A stretch of 64,000 nt of DNA from Coniella vitis (GCA_011317545.1 WUJK01000002.1:1736001-1800000); one strand, 5' to 3'; positions 46,774 to 58,702 are shown, counted from the stretch's first letter. Numbers and translations are program-made. The notes: a model not told the origin generated them from the letters alone.

Positions 46774-49309
46774 TTAATCAGTCATTCTCCAACTGTCAAA
46801 CCATTTCATGTACTTGTAGTCCTGGTTGGGTCCAATTATTCCCCAACAGATGGGCATGAAATAGACGTACAGGCCAATCGTGGTGGCATACAGAGCGCCG
46901 TACGACACTTTTTGGACAATTTGGCTTTTGTTACGCAGACTCCAGTCGGCCAAGAAGCCCGTTGTCAGAATGGCAAAGTAAAGGGCCGGGTAGTAATGGT
47001 GAACGTAGGTGACACGGGCCATGACAACAAATGGCAGGTAGTGAAGGAACCAGCCGATGACTGGGTAGAGACCAGCATAATGGATGTGGTCTATCTCGGC
47101 CTGGTTCAACTCTCTGAAACCACGCTGCCAGCGAAGGACGTACCAAGCGACTGTCAGGCCAAGGACGCCCAAAGAGAGTGTCGATCCCCAATAAACAAAG
47201 GGATTGCCCAATAGGAAGTACTTGATGATGTTGTCGTCCCAACCACACATACGCAGTCCAACGTTCAGAATAGGCCACTGCCACCATTGGGAGGCCAAGT
47301 CATCCTGCTTGTCAGGGTCAGGTACCAGAGCATTGTTGGACGTCATCATGGCGACGTTGAGGTGAATAAAGTCATGGATGAACGGCGACTTGTACTGGCC
47401 GGGCTCTGCAGGAGGCAGCTTGTCGTTCCAGTGAGCCTCCACGTTCCAATGAGTGTAGGTATCACGAGGGTTGTTGTCCTTCGTGCAGGTAACCTCAATC
47501 TGGCGGAAACCCCATTGAGGCAAGTTGACGTTGCCAGCACGGAGGTAGCATCCAAGAACCTCGTGCTTCAATCGGAAAGCGGTCGTCAGTGTTCGGATTC
47601 GGCTGCGGTCGTTGGACGCAACATCGCGGACAACCTCGACCTTCCAGTGGTCCTTATCATCACCAACAGTCAGGTTGCCGTAACTCGAAACTTCCTTGTC
47701 AGCCTTGGTGACGGGGGCGGAAATGTCGTGAGAGTGCAGGTTGCGCCCAGTTTGTGCGTGGATGAATCGGACAACATCTCCATCGCCAAAGAAGCGGGGC
47801 TCTGCGTTCTCGTCGTAGTCGGCGTCACGGCGATTGGGGTAGAAGAACCAGTCGTTGTTGGCATCCTTGTGGTGGTAACAGGTCACTTGCTGCTGGCCGG
47901 AGCCCTCGGGATATGTTTGGATATGGGAGTGCAGAAGACCACTGTTCTCACAGTCAGTATTGTGCCCATATTGGCTCGTAAATTCAATTTCTCTTACCCT
48001 CCGTATCCCATGTTCTTGATCGTGGCGCGAGAGCCGTAGGCAACCTCCAAAGGACTGTTTTGGCCAACTTCAGTTCCCCGCAGATTCGCCTGGAACAGAG
48101 AGCTCATTTGAGCATCGCCCGGGCCAGTGTCGGTCAGAACGGCAAAGTGGATGGCGAAGCTGAGCATGTAGATCAAGAATGGTAGGACAATCAAGCCAAT
48201 GACTCTGGCAACAACGTGGGCTCCGAGTTCGACCTAGTACACAAGTCAGTAGTGCACAGTGGACGAGTATAGCAACAATTGGGCGATCATACAGCGGGCA
48301 TTTTGAGGTTACCAAATTTGTTCCACAGATCTTCGATGGTGTATAGGCCAACCAGCGCAGTGACAAAGAGACCGACCAGTTTAACACTAGTAACACAGCC
48401 GATGCTGACTCCTGTCATGAACAGCCAGAAGAACCAGTCAGGCTCGAAGCTCCTGTGCTGAAGACGGTGAAACTTGGCCCAGCAGAGAACCGTGGCAACG
48501 GTACCGCAGAGGAGCATAGAGTCGAGCAGGATAAAGCGGCTGATAGTGGTGTAAGAGTTCTCGCAGAGCACCATCAGCGTCACGAACCAGACAGCCGGGC
48601 GCTTCAAGTTGAGCTCCTTAGCAGTCCAGTAGGCCATGGGCACGCAGACAGCACCGAAGATGGCGTTGAACTGGCGCATAAAGGTGTAGTTGACATCTTC
48701 GGGGTATTTCTCGCCAGATTTGAACTCAAAGGAGCCATTGTAACCAGCCAGGTAGCCCGAAAGGCCAACAAGCAGCTTGCCCAAGGGTGGCTATTCTATA
48801 ATTAGGAATAGAGCATGAGATCGAGGGGTTGGCGGAGTGCTCACATGGACGTCGAAGTAATATTCGTGCTTCAAGTAGTGGGAACCGAACTTTCCGAAGC
48901 TGTCATTGTATCATGGGCGTGAGCTGAAAATGCCACGTATTGGAGAGTGGTAGAGTCAAGACATACTGGGCTTCATCCCACGTCACAATATCGGAAATGC
49001 CAATCTTGTAAAGTCGAGTAAAAAGGGCCAAGAGGGTAAAGAGAACCGGGGCGAGAACGAATTCCCACTCGTCGAGCGTTTGCAGGAGAGATGGCTACAG
49101 AATGCGCCACTAGGTTAGCATCGCCTTTCACACGACGAGTCGCTGCAGAGGACAGATGGAGACGAGCTTACTCGTTTTGCTTGCTTCTTCTTGTCATCAA
49201 CCTCCAGCTGGCTTCCAGCCGTGCTGGCCTGGCCTGGCACGTTGCGCCGTCTAAGGCCATCGCCAACATCGGCGCCAGAGACAGCGGCAGCCTTTTCGGC
49301 GGCAGCCAT
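46774..49309 (-). CDS. PMT2: Dolichyl-phosphate-mannose protein O-mannosyltransferase, PMT2 subfamily
   Basis: Six minus-strand exons: 49309-49172, 49094-48967, 48899-48845, 48790-48293, 48233-47998 and 47941-46774, together 740 residues. The enzyme sits in the ER membrane and transfers mannose from Dol-P-Man to Ser/Thr of secreted proteins. Diagnostic features include the loop-1 Asp-Glu pair (D86/E87 in IVTWDEAHFGKFGS), HPPLGKLLVGLSGY, SRFILLDSMLLC, and the MIR region beginning GGLLHSHIQTYPEG with WFFYPNRRD. Late markers are VARVTYVHHYYPALYF and the C-terminal PICWGIIGP. DEAHFGKFGSHYL is typical of PMT2 over PMT1 or PMT4. The many TM segments and length agree with the family. Every junction is GT/AG and in phase, which makes the model strong. 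It is probably essential for cell-wall integrity, as elsewhere in fungi. Confidence 0.94.
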
Positions 49310-50855
49310 TGTCGTCGATGGGAGGGGAGGCAGGTGTGACAGGCGCCGGCCGAGAATAGGAGAAGGATGTCTGAAATAACGGGTAGTGAACGAAAGTGTC
49401 GAAAGGGTAACGAGGAACGGGCCAGTCCCAAGTCAAACGTCCCAGGCTCTGGCAAAGGAGAGGCCAGGTACTGTTAATGGGACATTGATGCGCGTCGAGG
49501 CGGCGGAAGTTCAAGGCAAAAAGAGCCTTCGCGGAGAGGAAATGGGATGAAGGACAGATGAGTGCGAAGACTGGAAGCTCCGGCGTTGAGACCAAGGGAT
49601 GAGGAAAGTTTGCCTGGCGCTGCCAAATATTGAAGGTGGCCTTTCAGCAGCCGCAGCTATGGGCAAGTCTGGACAGTTACGTGTTGTCCAGTAGGCCATC
49701 CCTGTTTCCCAGCAAGCAATCTACCAGGCAGGGGTAGGTACCCTGTAGGTACTCGGGTACTCTTAGACACTACTATGGTGGGAGGGGTAATTAGTCTGCG
49801 ACCCGCTTGTACTGGCTGCAGTTGCAAGGGTTCGGGTTAACAAAGTGCAGGGATTCACCCGTAGTTTTGCTGCAAAAATCAGGGTTAGGGTGCAAAAGTT
49901 ATACGGGAAAGCCCGTAAGTTTCCCGGCGCTAAGCTTTTTTCATCACTACGCCGTATAAAACGTGCCCCACAGCTACCTGACAAGGGGCTAATATTTCGG
50001 CCTGATACCATAGTACTAGGATCCTGTCTCAGCTGCCAATCAGTCGCGGAAGCGGATCGACAGGCGCTCCCTGCACGCTCCACTTTAATCTTCGACGACC
50101 CTTTACTACGGTACTATGTGAACGCCTAATCCGTCCGAATGAAGTTGTCATGATCCTCTCTGCGTCAAAAACAAGCAGAGTAAGCTTGGAGAACAGAACC
50201 AGCTGAGATACAACAGCACGCAGCCATGAATCAACTGGGCACTATCCCAAACAACCGCCAACCAGAATATCCCCAGGCCAAGTACGACGTTGTCTCGTGG
50301 CCGCGGCCAGGTTCTTGGGTGCAAGCGCAATCCGACAAACCTGGTTGAGGCTGGATGTTGTACGTGTAAGTATATCACGTGTCGTTGCTTCTGAAGCGAT
50401 ACAAATAGATCACTGCTATGCTTTCTGCTACTGGCGACCTTCTCGGTGCTAAATGCTAGCTAGTGTCCCAGTCAAGACGATGTGCTCGATGTATTGCGTC
50501 GAAACCAGCACAACGTTCACAAAGACCTCGTGCGTGTCGACTGTACGGTCTCGGTGCGAGTACTGATGGGTTTGTGCGCCCTTGCAATCTCACGCGCAAA
50601 CACAAGCAGGCAGCCTCACCTTAGTTGCTCTGAAGCCGACCACTTACAGGCTGAGAATGACAGCCACGCTGTCTTGGCAAAATGCGCTGCCTCATAACAT
50701 GTGGTGTTCTGTTGCTCAGCCAGCGAGAGCCGCATTTTCCCATTTGAGTCTGAGATGCCTCCAAGACAAATCAGCTTGAAACCGAACGGTACCTGTCCGA
50801 GGTTGCGAGTATCTGAGTGCTTTCCACCAACAGTACTTGTCAATAGATATCCGCC
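49310..50855. promoter_or_regulatory. Divergent region, PMT2 / HET gene
   Basis: About 1.5 kb upstream of both genes. The GTAC-rich words (GGTACC, TAGGTAC, CGGGTAC) cluster at 49733-49765. A GGGTTAGGG word at about 49870 resembles a telomere unit but is single. No gene supported. Confidence 0.5.
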
Positions 50856-52871
50856 ATGGCTTTCCCGTACGAGCCATTACAGCGCGATGAGATCCGCGTC
50901 CTTCGCCTCCTTCCTGCTAGGATTGGGGATCTGGCTTGTTTCGAAGTCGTTCACGTCTCCCTTCAGAGTAAGCCGGCATACACTGCGCTTTCGTACACCT
51001 GGGGCCAGCCAGGAGACTTGTACGCAGTGAACCTCAATGGGAGGAGATTCCCTATTCGACAAAGTCTACATGAGGCTCTCAAACAAATCACGTCTGATTG
51101 GAAGCGCTATACTGGAGATCGTGGTTTCTTATGGATAGACGCCATCTGCATCAACCAAGATACTCTCGATCCCAAAGCTCTTGACGAACGCGCCACTCAG
51201 GTTAGTCTCATGACCTCGATCTACACGCAGGCCTCCAAGGTCCTCATATGGCTTGGCAATACAGAGAACGAAATCAACAACAATATGGCATACCGCCTCA
51301 TGGAATACTTTGAAAAGCGCTACCGCCAGACTCTCAAAGACGCAAGGCCCTTCCGACCCTGGTGGTGGAAGAAGCCTCGTCGAAGTGCAGCCACCGATTT
51401 GTCAGACTCCGTAACTCAATTGGCACCAACCAAGAACAAGGACGTCTTTGACATTCCCGGCTCGAATTCGTACAGGGACTGGCTCGGTATTGTATCGTTG
51501 TGGCAGAAACCGTGGTGGAGCAGGACTTGGATCTTTCAAGAAGCCACAATTCCCGAAAAGTCCAGCATAACGTATATCCGTGGCATCGGCGCGCTTCCTT
51601 CTACGAGTAAGGTCAGGTTTCTTTGCGGCACACAGGAATGTGGCTGGGACGAATTACATGGTGCCAAAGTGGTGGCTACCAGTATCTTGACCGCTCCAGA
51701 CGCTCCAGATCATGCGCGACTGTTGGTTGGAACATTTGCGCAATTGTCTAGACTCGTTGTTTTCCGCAGCCTCCGCGTTCAAGGAGGCTTGAGAAACTTT
51801 GAGTCGACTCTGCAGATGTTTCGGCACACGCAATGTGCTGATCCGCGGGACAAGCTCTATGCACCTCTGTGTCTCGCTCCAGAGGACGTGAGGGCCTCCT
51901 TGAAGCCTGATTACCGGAAAGACGTGGGCGAGGTGTACAAAGACATTGCCAGATATGCTATCCAGCGAAAACCTAATCCAAACTTGGACTTCCTGGGACT
52001 CACTTTCTACAATCCCGAAGGGAACATCGTCACCACGACGCTGCCGGATGGGACGGCTATTCGATGCGAGCTGCCCTCGTGGGTTCCCAATCTGGCACAT
52101 AATCTGGCCATATCACCCATTCCCAAGATCTTGTTCACCCCACGATACGAACCCGATAGGCCCCCGAGTCCCAAGTTCTTCGATGGCAGTAACCTGCCAG
52201 ACTATACTGGCCCTACGACTTCGGCGTACACCCCGCTCTCTGGCACAGCAGGAGGAGTTGAAACACCTACCATTGACGGCGATCTGCTCCAGTTACGCGG
52301 AGCTCACATCGATAATCTCAAAGACATCATCAAGGATTCGGGCCCAGACTTGGACTCTCTCCGTGTCATTGCCAGGGAAAAAGGTCGACAATGGTCCGCA
52401 GAGTCAAACAACCGCTATGTCCCCACAGGCGAGTCCTTTGTGGACGCACTCCACCGCACAAGTGTCCTGGACATCCTATACAACGACGATGGTGTGCCCG
52501 CTGAGCGTGGCGCAAAGCTGGACCCTGCCTTCCTCAACAAGACCAGAGCCGAGCTGACGGTGACGGACTATACGTACCAAGCCAACATGCAGGCGGCCAG
52601 AAATCACGCCTTCATGTCCAGAGACTTGGGATTCACGACGAAGCTCTATCTTGCTACCATACCACAGACGGCTGTAGTGGGCGATGAGGTCTGGGCTTTG
52701 GCGACGGGAAGGGTCTTGTACGTGCTGAGACCGGTGGATGTGCAACAACGCAAGAGATATATTTTTATTGGCGAGTGCTATGTAAATGGGCTCATGGATG
52801 GGCAAGTCTCGAGACTGCTGAGCACAGGGGAGCTGATTATGGAGGATGTCGTGCTTGTCCAGGCTCACTAG
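50856..52871 (+). CDS. HET-domain (heterokaryon incompatibility-type) protein
   Basis: A single-exon frame of 671 residues. The N-terminal HET domain shows its two classical blocks: AYTALSYTWG (residues 41-50) and FLWIDAICINQ (about 91-101), followed by QVSLMTSIYTQASKVLIWLG. The middle has a conserved WWSRTWIFQEA block and CADPRDKLYAPLCLA, also usual for this family. The C-terminal part (about 400-671) has no recognised extra domain (no NACHT, ankyrin or WD repeats). HET proteins in filamentous ascomycetes mediate non-self recognition and can trigger cell death when activated by a partner; many are of unknown specificity. The absence of introns and its place beside lineage-specific genes fit an accessory region. 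Confidence 0.9.
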   Translation: MAFPYEPLQRDEIRVLRLLPARIGDLACFEVVHVSLQSKPAYTALSYTWGQPGDLYAVNLNGRRFPIRQSLHEALKQITSDWKRYTGDRGFLWIDAICINQDTLDPKALDERATQVSLMTSIYTQASKVLIWLGNTENEINNNMAYRLMEYFEKRYRQTLKDARPFRPWWWKKPRRSAATDLSDSVTQLAPTKNKDVFDIPGSNSYRDWLGIVSLWQKPWWSRTWIFQEATIPEKSSITYIRGIGALPSTSKVRFLCGTQECGWDELHGAKVVATSILTAPDAPDHARLLVGTFAQLSRLVVFRSLRVQGGLRNFESTLQMFRHTQCADPRDKLYAPLCLAPEDVRASLKPDYRKDVGEVYKDIARYAIQRKPNPNLDFLGLTFYNPEGNIVTTTLPDGTAIRCELPSWVPNLAHNLAISPIPKILFTPRYEPDRPPSPKFFDGSNLPDYTGPTTSAYTPLSGTAGGVETPTIDGDLLQLRGAHIDNLKDIIKDSGPDLDSLRVIAREKGRQWSAESNNRYVPTGESFVDALHRTSVLDILYNDDGVPAERGAKLDPAFLNKTRAELTVTDYTYQANMQAARNHAFMSRDLGFTTKLYLATIPQTAVVGDEVWALATGRVLYVLRPVDVQQRKRYIFIGECYVNGLMDGQVSRLLSTGELIMEDVVLVQAH

Positions 52872-53790
52872 TGGGAGGCACAGAGGAGAGGCGCTAGTAG
52901 AATGCCTTTTCTAGCCACTTTTGGGTATTCACTACTTGCACAATATGCTGGAAGGTGTGGGGTATCTTCTTGGATTCCAGAACACGTATTTGACAGCAAC
53001 AAGTTGGATAGTTAAAATACTGTAAAACTGTTGTATCCTGCGCATATAGGAGGAAAGAAGCTATGGGTCTCTTGATGCATCTGGTAGACAGGCTATTACA
53101 AAATCATAGCAGAAAAGGGCGAGAATGCTGAAAAAGAGTCAGTACTTTCCATAGGATTTATGAGCAGTTTTAATTACATATTTATAGATTAATACTTCAT
53201 TTGAGTAAAATTAAATACTGCAAAGTAGTATATAAATCAAAATAAAACGTAGATAATTACTTTCACTTGTGACGATCGTACGTAAGCAGATTTATGACTA
53301 AGCCTGCGGAATCTATACATAGTATGAGTCGCACTCCCTTTATCATCCTCCACCTATATACGTACAAATCCCATCCAACAAACTAGGTTATTAATCTTAA
53401 GTGATCATCGGTTGTAGTTCAAACTTTTGAAGCAAAACGGCTAGTTTTAACAAATGCCCCGCGGCGGGTGGCTAAAAGTTGGGAAGTTTCTCCCTGGAAT
53501 TTCAGTTTCTCCGAGCGCCCGTGTCTCAGTATGCTTGGTAGCCATATTGCTAATTCGCGCCAACTAAACTTACACTCGTGTTTTTTATTGATCATTCTAT
53601 CACAACGGCCCACAAGCCTTAGTACAATCTTTTGAGAGGTCGAAACAGGAATCCACTTCTCGTTACGGTTAGTTAAAGCAGGCATCTGCCGCCCGCTATA
53701 GAGGTGCATCCTCAGTTGTACGGCCCCGGGCCCCGACCCCGAAATACACTCTTGTCTGAGCAAAACTTCCTTTACTTGTTATCCTGTCGT
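52872..53790. other. AT-rich intergenic spacer
   Basis: From about 52990 to 53420 the sequence is visibly AT-rich (TAATTAC, TTAAATAC words), in contrast to flanking genes. No gene supported. Composition resembles RIP-affected or decayed DNA, but no repeat partner is visible in the window. Confidence 0.55.
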
Positions 53791-55881
53791 ATGCTAAACG
53801 CGATGCTATCTTCGAACAAGAAGCGCCATCTTCACATCTCATCAAAATGCGGGGTTTGCGAAGATCATATCTTACAGAACGAAGACACAGTCATACGTAA
53901 GTACCACAGGACCTACCTCTTTAGATATATCTCCACTAAGCCACGCACGGCAGTCATGGGCTATGATAAACCCGGATCCTCGCCTGTGATCACGAAGACG
54001 TTTCCTTTTCCCCCGGCTGGCTACCCAATGATGGAGATTGATGGCTTCCTGGTCTGTCCCAACATAAATTGCCACCCGTGCGGTCGTTCGACGCCACTTG
54101 AATGTGCTGCTCTACACCACCTCTGTCTCCTCGTCTTCGTTCGGAAATGTGAAATACATATGCTTAAAGCTCTCCCGCGCCTCCGTACAATCATATTCTT
54201 TCGCAAGCCTTGGTCCAACTCGTCTGATAAATGTCTCGCACCTGGCACGTCTAACAACGCCATTTCTGAGCATGTTTTCCTAATGCTTTCCTCACATCTT
54301 CCCCAAGAACTTCTAGCCATGATCAAGGCTCTGAGTCCGCATGCATGGCTGTGGCGTACTCTGAGAGCCATCGATTTGGCTTACAAAACCTCACAACTGA
54401 AACCGGCGCGCCAACAGGTTTTACGTCTCACAGACATACGAATTTGGGAGCGTGGTTATAACGACGAGCAGATCAAACAGGGTGCTCTGGTCTTGCCGGC
54501 AGAGAGCTCTGATGGTGATGAAGGTGAAGGAAAGGACCGACGATCAGTGATACGCCGCTCTAACAAATTGTTACCGTTCGTCAGGATCACCATTGACTCA
54601 GCTGGCATCAGCGCTGTTCATCAACTACACAAGAGGCCTACACTTGCGTATCACTCTTCTCGAACCGAAGCTTACATTCTCGAAGATATCAGAGACCTTC
54701 GAGGGGTGACGGCCTTACTAAAGGTATGCACACCTATTCATAGTAGTAGTACTCAGGCTCAATACTAATATGATACAGTACAACCTGATGAGGCTACAGC
54801 TCGGTCCGAATAGAAAGAGCTTGCCAATTTGGGATACTGCTTGCCCTCCAATGCTTGTCCACTGCCAGTGGCAAAGACCGTTGAAGGAACGATGGCAGCG
54901 TTTGCGGACTATCAATCTAGAGGCTATTTCAGGAATCACCTTCTTTTACGCCCATGGTGTTCCCTATGGCGTCTATGCTCATGAGCGAGCAGAGTCCTGC
55001 GCTATCTCCGTGTGCGAGCGCTTGCCTGAGAGACGTCGGGAACATGTTATATGGATTTATTTGCCTCTCAGCCAACCTGACCGAATCAATGTTTTTGGAA
55101 TACGAGAGGATACCGATGGTCGTCAATGTATACTTGTTCGTATTATCTTCCTGCTTTGAAGAACCATTATACTAAGATATCCCAGGTCCGCACTGAGCAG
55201 AGTGGCAATATTGTTTTAGGGCCACAGATATCACATCTAAAAGCCGACCACTACCTTACTCAACGAAAATCTGCGGCCCTTATCGTCTGCGAGTCCGCAA
55301 CTGGTTACCCAGTCACCCTGGGAGGCTACGAGACCCTGGGGGGTACATCAAGTCCCCAGAATGCTAGCCCCCCTGACTTCCCTATGTATACCGAGCGAAA
55401 GTTAGGCTATACTACATATTTCTCTATGGCTCCACTTGGAAAAGTCTCATCCGCTAGAGTATTTCAAGATCAAACGAAACGCTGCTTGGGAATACTTTTG
55501 GAATATGTCGGTGGAGGCTCACGAGCCGTTGGCCAGTGTCGTCTTGGTTTTGACTTCAGTGTGAAGTACGTGAAACCATCAACAATCTGTTGCCGCGTAA
55601 TCTCTCGCAGACAAGAGGTTGCCTTTAACAGCTGCTTAACACACGAGCATAGTCAAGAAGCATGGGATTGTCAATCTCTTGACAATATGCGGGCCATACA
55701 CTTCTGGTTTACAGAAATAAGCACATTAATATCTATAATTAATGCGGTTACCTTGGTCATCTTGAGTCAACTTTTTATTCTAGACCGTAGCTCAAAGAAG
55801 CCGTGTAATAAACAGTCCTCTTTCCATGATAAGCCCATACTGGCACGCTATTGTGAAAGTAATGGCATTCCCGACTCGTAA
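53791..55881 (+). CDS. Lineage-specific F-box-family-like protein, unknown function
   Basis: Proposed exons 53791-54723, 54779-55135 and 55186-55881, 661 residues. I recognise the pattern of an uncharacterised fungal family often annotated as F-box-like. Shared blocks are RITIDSAGISAVHQLH, LPIWDTACPPMLVHCQW, LRTINLEAISGITFFYAHGV, and the C-terminal GILLEYVGGGSRAVGQCRLG. An N-terminal SSKCGVCEDHILQNEDTVI segment could be the start of a small zinc-binding motif. A possible F-box-like stretch is HVFLMLSSHLPQELLAMI, which is weak. Intron 1 (55 nt) is canonical. Intron 2 requires a GTTCGT donor, weak for this genome; it is chosen because it keeps QCIL-VRTEQSGNIVLGPQ in frame. The start is uncertain between 53791 and 53803. 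It may be a decaying paralogue. Confidence 0.55.
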
Positions 55882-56924
55882 AAAAGAAGACTCGAGATAT
55901 ATATATTCCAGACATGTAGTTGATGTAAGTATACAGCCTTTACAGAAGTATTCCGCTTGTTAATATGTATGATATAGGAGAGTCTCTTAACTAATCTTAT
56001 GCCTCGTGGAAAATTACAGCTGTAGTATCATAACCAACAATAATCACATTGGGATTTAGTTGCATACGCTAGTTATCTCCAACGGTGCTGAACGGCGCTA
56101 GTCATCTTGAATGGCGCTAGTCATCTTGAACGGCGCTACACATAGTGTAGTAGTTACCTTTTAATAGTGCTGCATAGTATTTGGGCATGATCCGGTGGAA
56201 GTCAGCGGAAGAATGCTAACTTACATAGTAATGCCTCCGGGTATATGCAAGTCTTAATGCTACCGTAATCGATATTATCCTATGTTACCCGTGGTTTCCC
56301 ATATAATAGCGTTACCCAACCCCACTCCATGGCATATCGTGACCCCCGCTTCTGCCCGGTTGTTTGCTACACATTATAGTGGCCTGATTTCTGCCTGACG
56401 GTGCCTATCTCCTCAAGAGGCAGTTGTGTATTCCTCCAACCCACTGACTTTCCTTCCTATGCTTTCACACCACACATAATCTCCTTCAACACTGCATCCG
56501 ACCATATTCGCCTGAACAGACCGATATCCTCTTGCAAGGGAGTTCTGCAACCGTGATGAGCATATGGATACCGGTACGTTACTTGACCTTGGCGGCCCTT
56601 GTTCTTTAGACTGATCCTTCTAGGAATTCAAATGTCTCTCCACCGCCGAAATAAATCAAGTCTCAGACGAAGGCAGAAAAAGAAAATGGGTTGAAGGAAA
56701 GGGCCAGATGGTGAAATGGACTACATCCTATGTAAGCTTGCATAAACAAAATGAAGAAGGTGACTGGAAGCCATGTGCGCAGCTCGAATATAATAAAGGA
56801 GGGATGCTTCCTGCAAAATGGGCACTGCAGATTTCTGGCGGGAAGGTGAAAGAATCATATTTAATATAATCGGATAATTCCTTGGAGAAATGTTGAAGCA
56901 GGAGACTCTGCCACATCTCCTAAC
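55882..56924. other. Intergenic region with degraded short repeat
   Basis: About 1 kb of mixed composition without a supported gene. It contains a 19-nt tandem repeat (separate entry) and an AT-rich patch downstream of the F-box-like gene. Confidence 0.5.
56066..56138. repeat. 19-nt tandem repeat, about 3.5 copies
   Basis: Unit AAYGGCGCTAGTCATCTTG, with two near-identical copies at 56091-56128, a partial third, and a diverged copy to the left. Copies differ mostly by C/T transitions. Confidence 0.75.
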
Positions 56925-58043
56925 CTAATATAGCTGCTCGAAAATTTGAGAGGCATGTGTACTGTTGAGAACCACTGTGATGATCGCTCCATCGCCCACG
57001 TTATGAAACTCAGACATCTGCACGGTCTGCGTAATATGAGATCCTGTCCGTACCTCCACTAAGCGAGGAGGAGAACTGCAATTCCCTGCGTTGATGATGG
57101 GACCGAAGATTTGTGGTATAGCCTCGACCGTACACTCTTGTAAAGTGAACTGCGGACCAATTCGCGCCTTTCTTGTATCACCGTCGTAATATATAAAACG
57201 CTTCCTTCCATCACGTTCCAGGTGTGCATTATATAGCTTCAAAGCAATCGATTCTACCTTCTCATCTGTGATTGCAAACGTAATGAGGCAAGGAGTGTCT
57301 TGTTGCCGGCCCGTTGGAAAATTCATTGTTACTGCCGCTCTCAGCTCACCGTTCGTTTCGTTTTCCGTCTCTTCTAACCGCACTACTCAAAAATGGGGGG
57401 ATGATGGATAGGAGCCCAGGGATACTCCCACCAGTCATGATTTCTGCCTCTTCACCAATCTCTTCATCTTCTTCGGATTGTGCATCTTGGTGTTGAGGCA
57501 TCGGCGGTGGTGCTGGATCATGCTGTGCTAAGCGCAGAGAGTTGTTTTGGGGATTATATTCCTCGGTGCCTTATTCGTTAGCTCAGTCGCTGATGTTCAT
57601 CCACATAGATTACTTACGACGACGCTTCTGGCAGCTGGGATCAGGGATTGTCTGATTCTGAGGGCTCTCCAGGGTGGATTGAATGAAACTCTCCACATTT
57701 ACCACCAGCTCGTTCACGGACGGGTGGGTCGTGGCATTAGTAACCATTGCCGCCAAGTCCCGCCTTTCTTCCGCAGAGAGGCCGTCCAGTCTCGTAAAGA
57801 GCATGAACTTGTCCGCCTGTCCAGTTCGGTGGACAGATTGCAATGGCTTGACAGCCCGGTAAGGTAAGCTAGCCAAGCTTTAGCGCCGCCGGCTTTGAGA
57901 AAGATTCGTCCCGTGGTATTTTTTTCAGCCGCCAAGTCATTACGGAGATTCCTCTTCCATGCATATGGGTATGTATTAACTTCAGCTCCGAGAAAATTCA
58001 ATAAAAGCTTCTTGATCCTCTGAATCACTTCCTCAGCTGACAT
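56925..58043 (-). pseudogene. Uncharacterised fungal gene with two frame changes
   Basis: The minus-strand reading starts at an ATG (58043) with SAEEVIQRIKKLLLNFLGAE and continues AWKRNLRNDL...GGAKAWLAYLT. At about 57858 it must slip one base into RAVKPLQSVHRTGQADKFML (ACCGGG where ACCCGGG would keep frame). A canonical intron (57617-57570) with GTAAGT and CTAAC joins DPSCQKRRR to TEEYNPQNNSLRLAQHD. At about 57380 the frame changes again, between GLLSIIPPFLSSA and LEETENETNGELRAAVTMNF. The last part runs to the stop at 56925 and includes PCLITFAITDEKVESIALKL and ERDGRKRFIYYDGDTRKARI. Function unknown; basic KKRR-type segment could be nuclear. Intact splice sites but two one-base frame changes mean either recent pseudogenisation or assembly indels. 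Confidence 0.6.
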
Positions 58044-58702
58044 CTTCAACGGTGATGATCGATATAAAGCTTTGATGTAGAGTACGTGGTTGCCGCTTTA
58101 TATAGCACATCTTTACTTTTCATCAATGATTCAAGACGCCGTATACTATGTATAGTATGCTTGCTGCGGATACCTCGGCAATTATGCGCGGGGTCATGCA
58201 GTTACTGCGCGGGGTTATGCAGTAAGGACCGTCTTCTGCCGCAATATGCAAATTTGGTCAAAGTCATCTATACCTACCACACCTTTCCCAGGGAGACCGA
58301 GAAAAACCAATGTACCTAAGTAACCGTTTGCAATCCAGGTCCCAAGCTTAAGTAGCGCTCTTCAGCTAGTATTATCTGAGCTAAAAACCCGGTCTACGGG
58401 GTCTAGGAGAATGCGAAATTTCACCCGGCGTGCAGTATTGTCAAGGTTCAGTGTGGGCGAAGTGACGAGACACAAGAAGCCCCCAAGAAGCAGTTTCAAC
58501 GCAGTGGATGCGCAGGGTTCAATATGAGGTTAAATTGAAGCCAATTTAAACTTTACTTCTCTCCCCACTTTTCCCGGTCCCAGAGTTACCGAACTAGTAT
58601 AAATATGAATGCCAACGAGCTTAGCCGGGTTCTCGCTGCTTTGAAGCAAAACTTCCACTGAACCAAAGTCCATCTGTTTATCTCCATACCCAATTGTCCA
58701 AT

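Noticed and set aside
49865..49880. Telomere-like GGGTTAGGG
   Set aside because: A single copy with no tandem array; chance occurrence.
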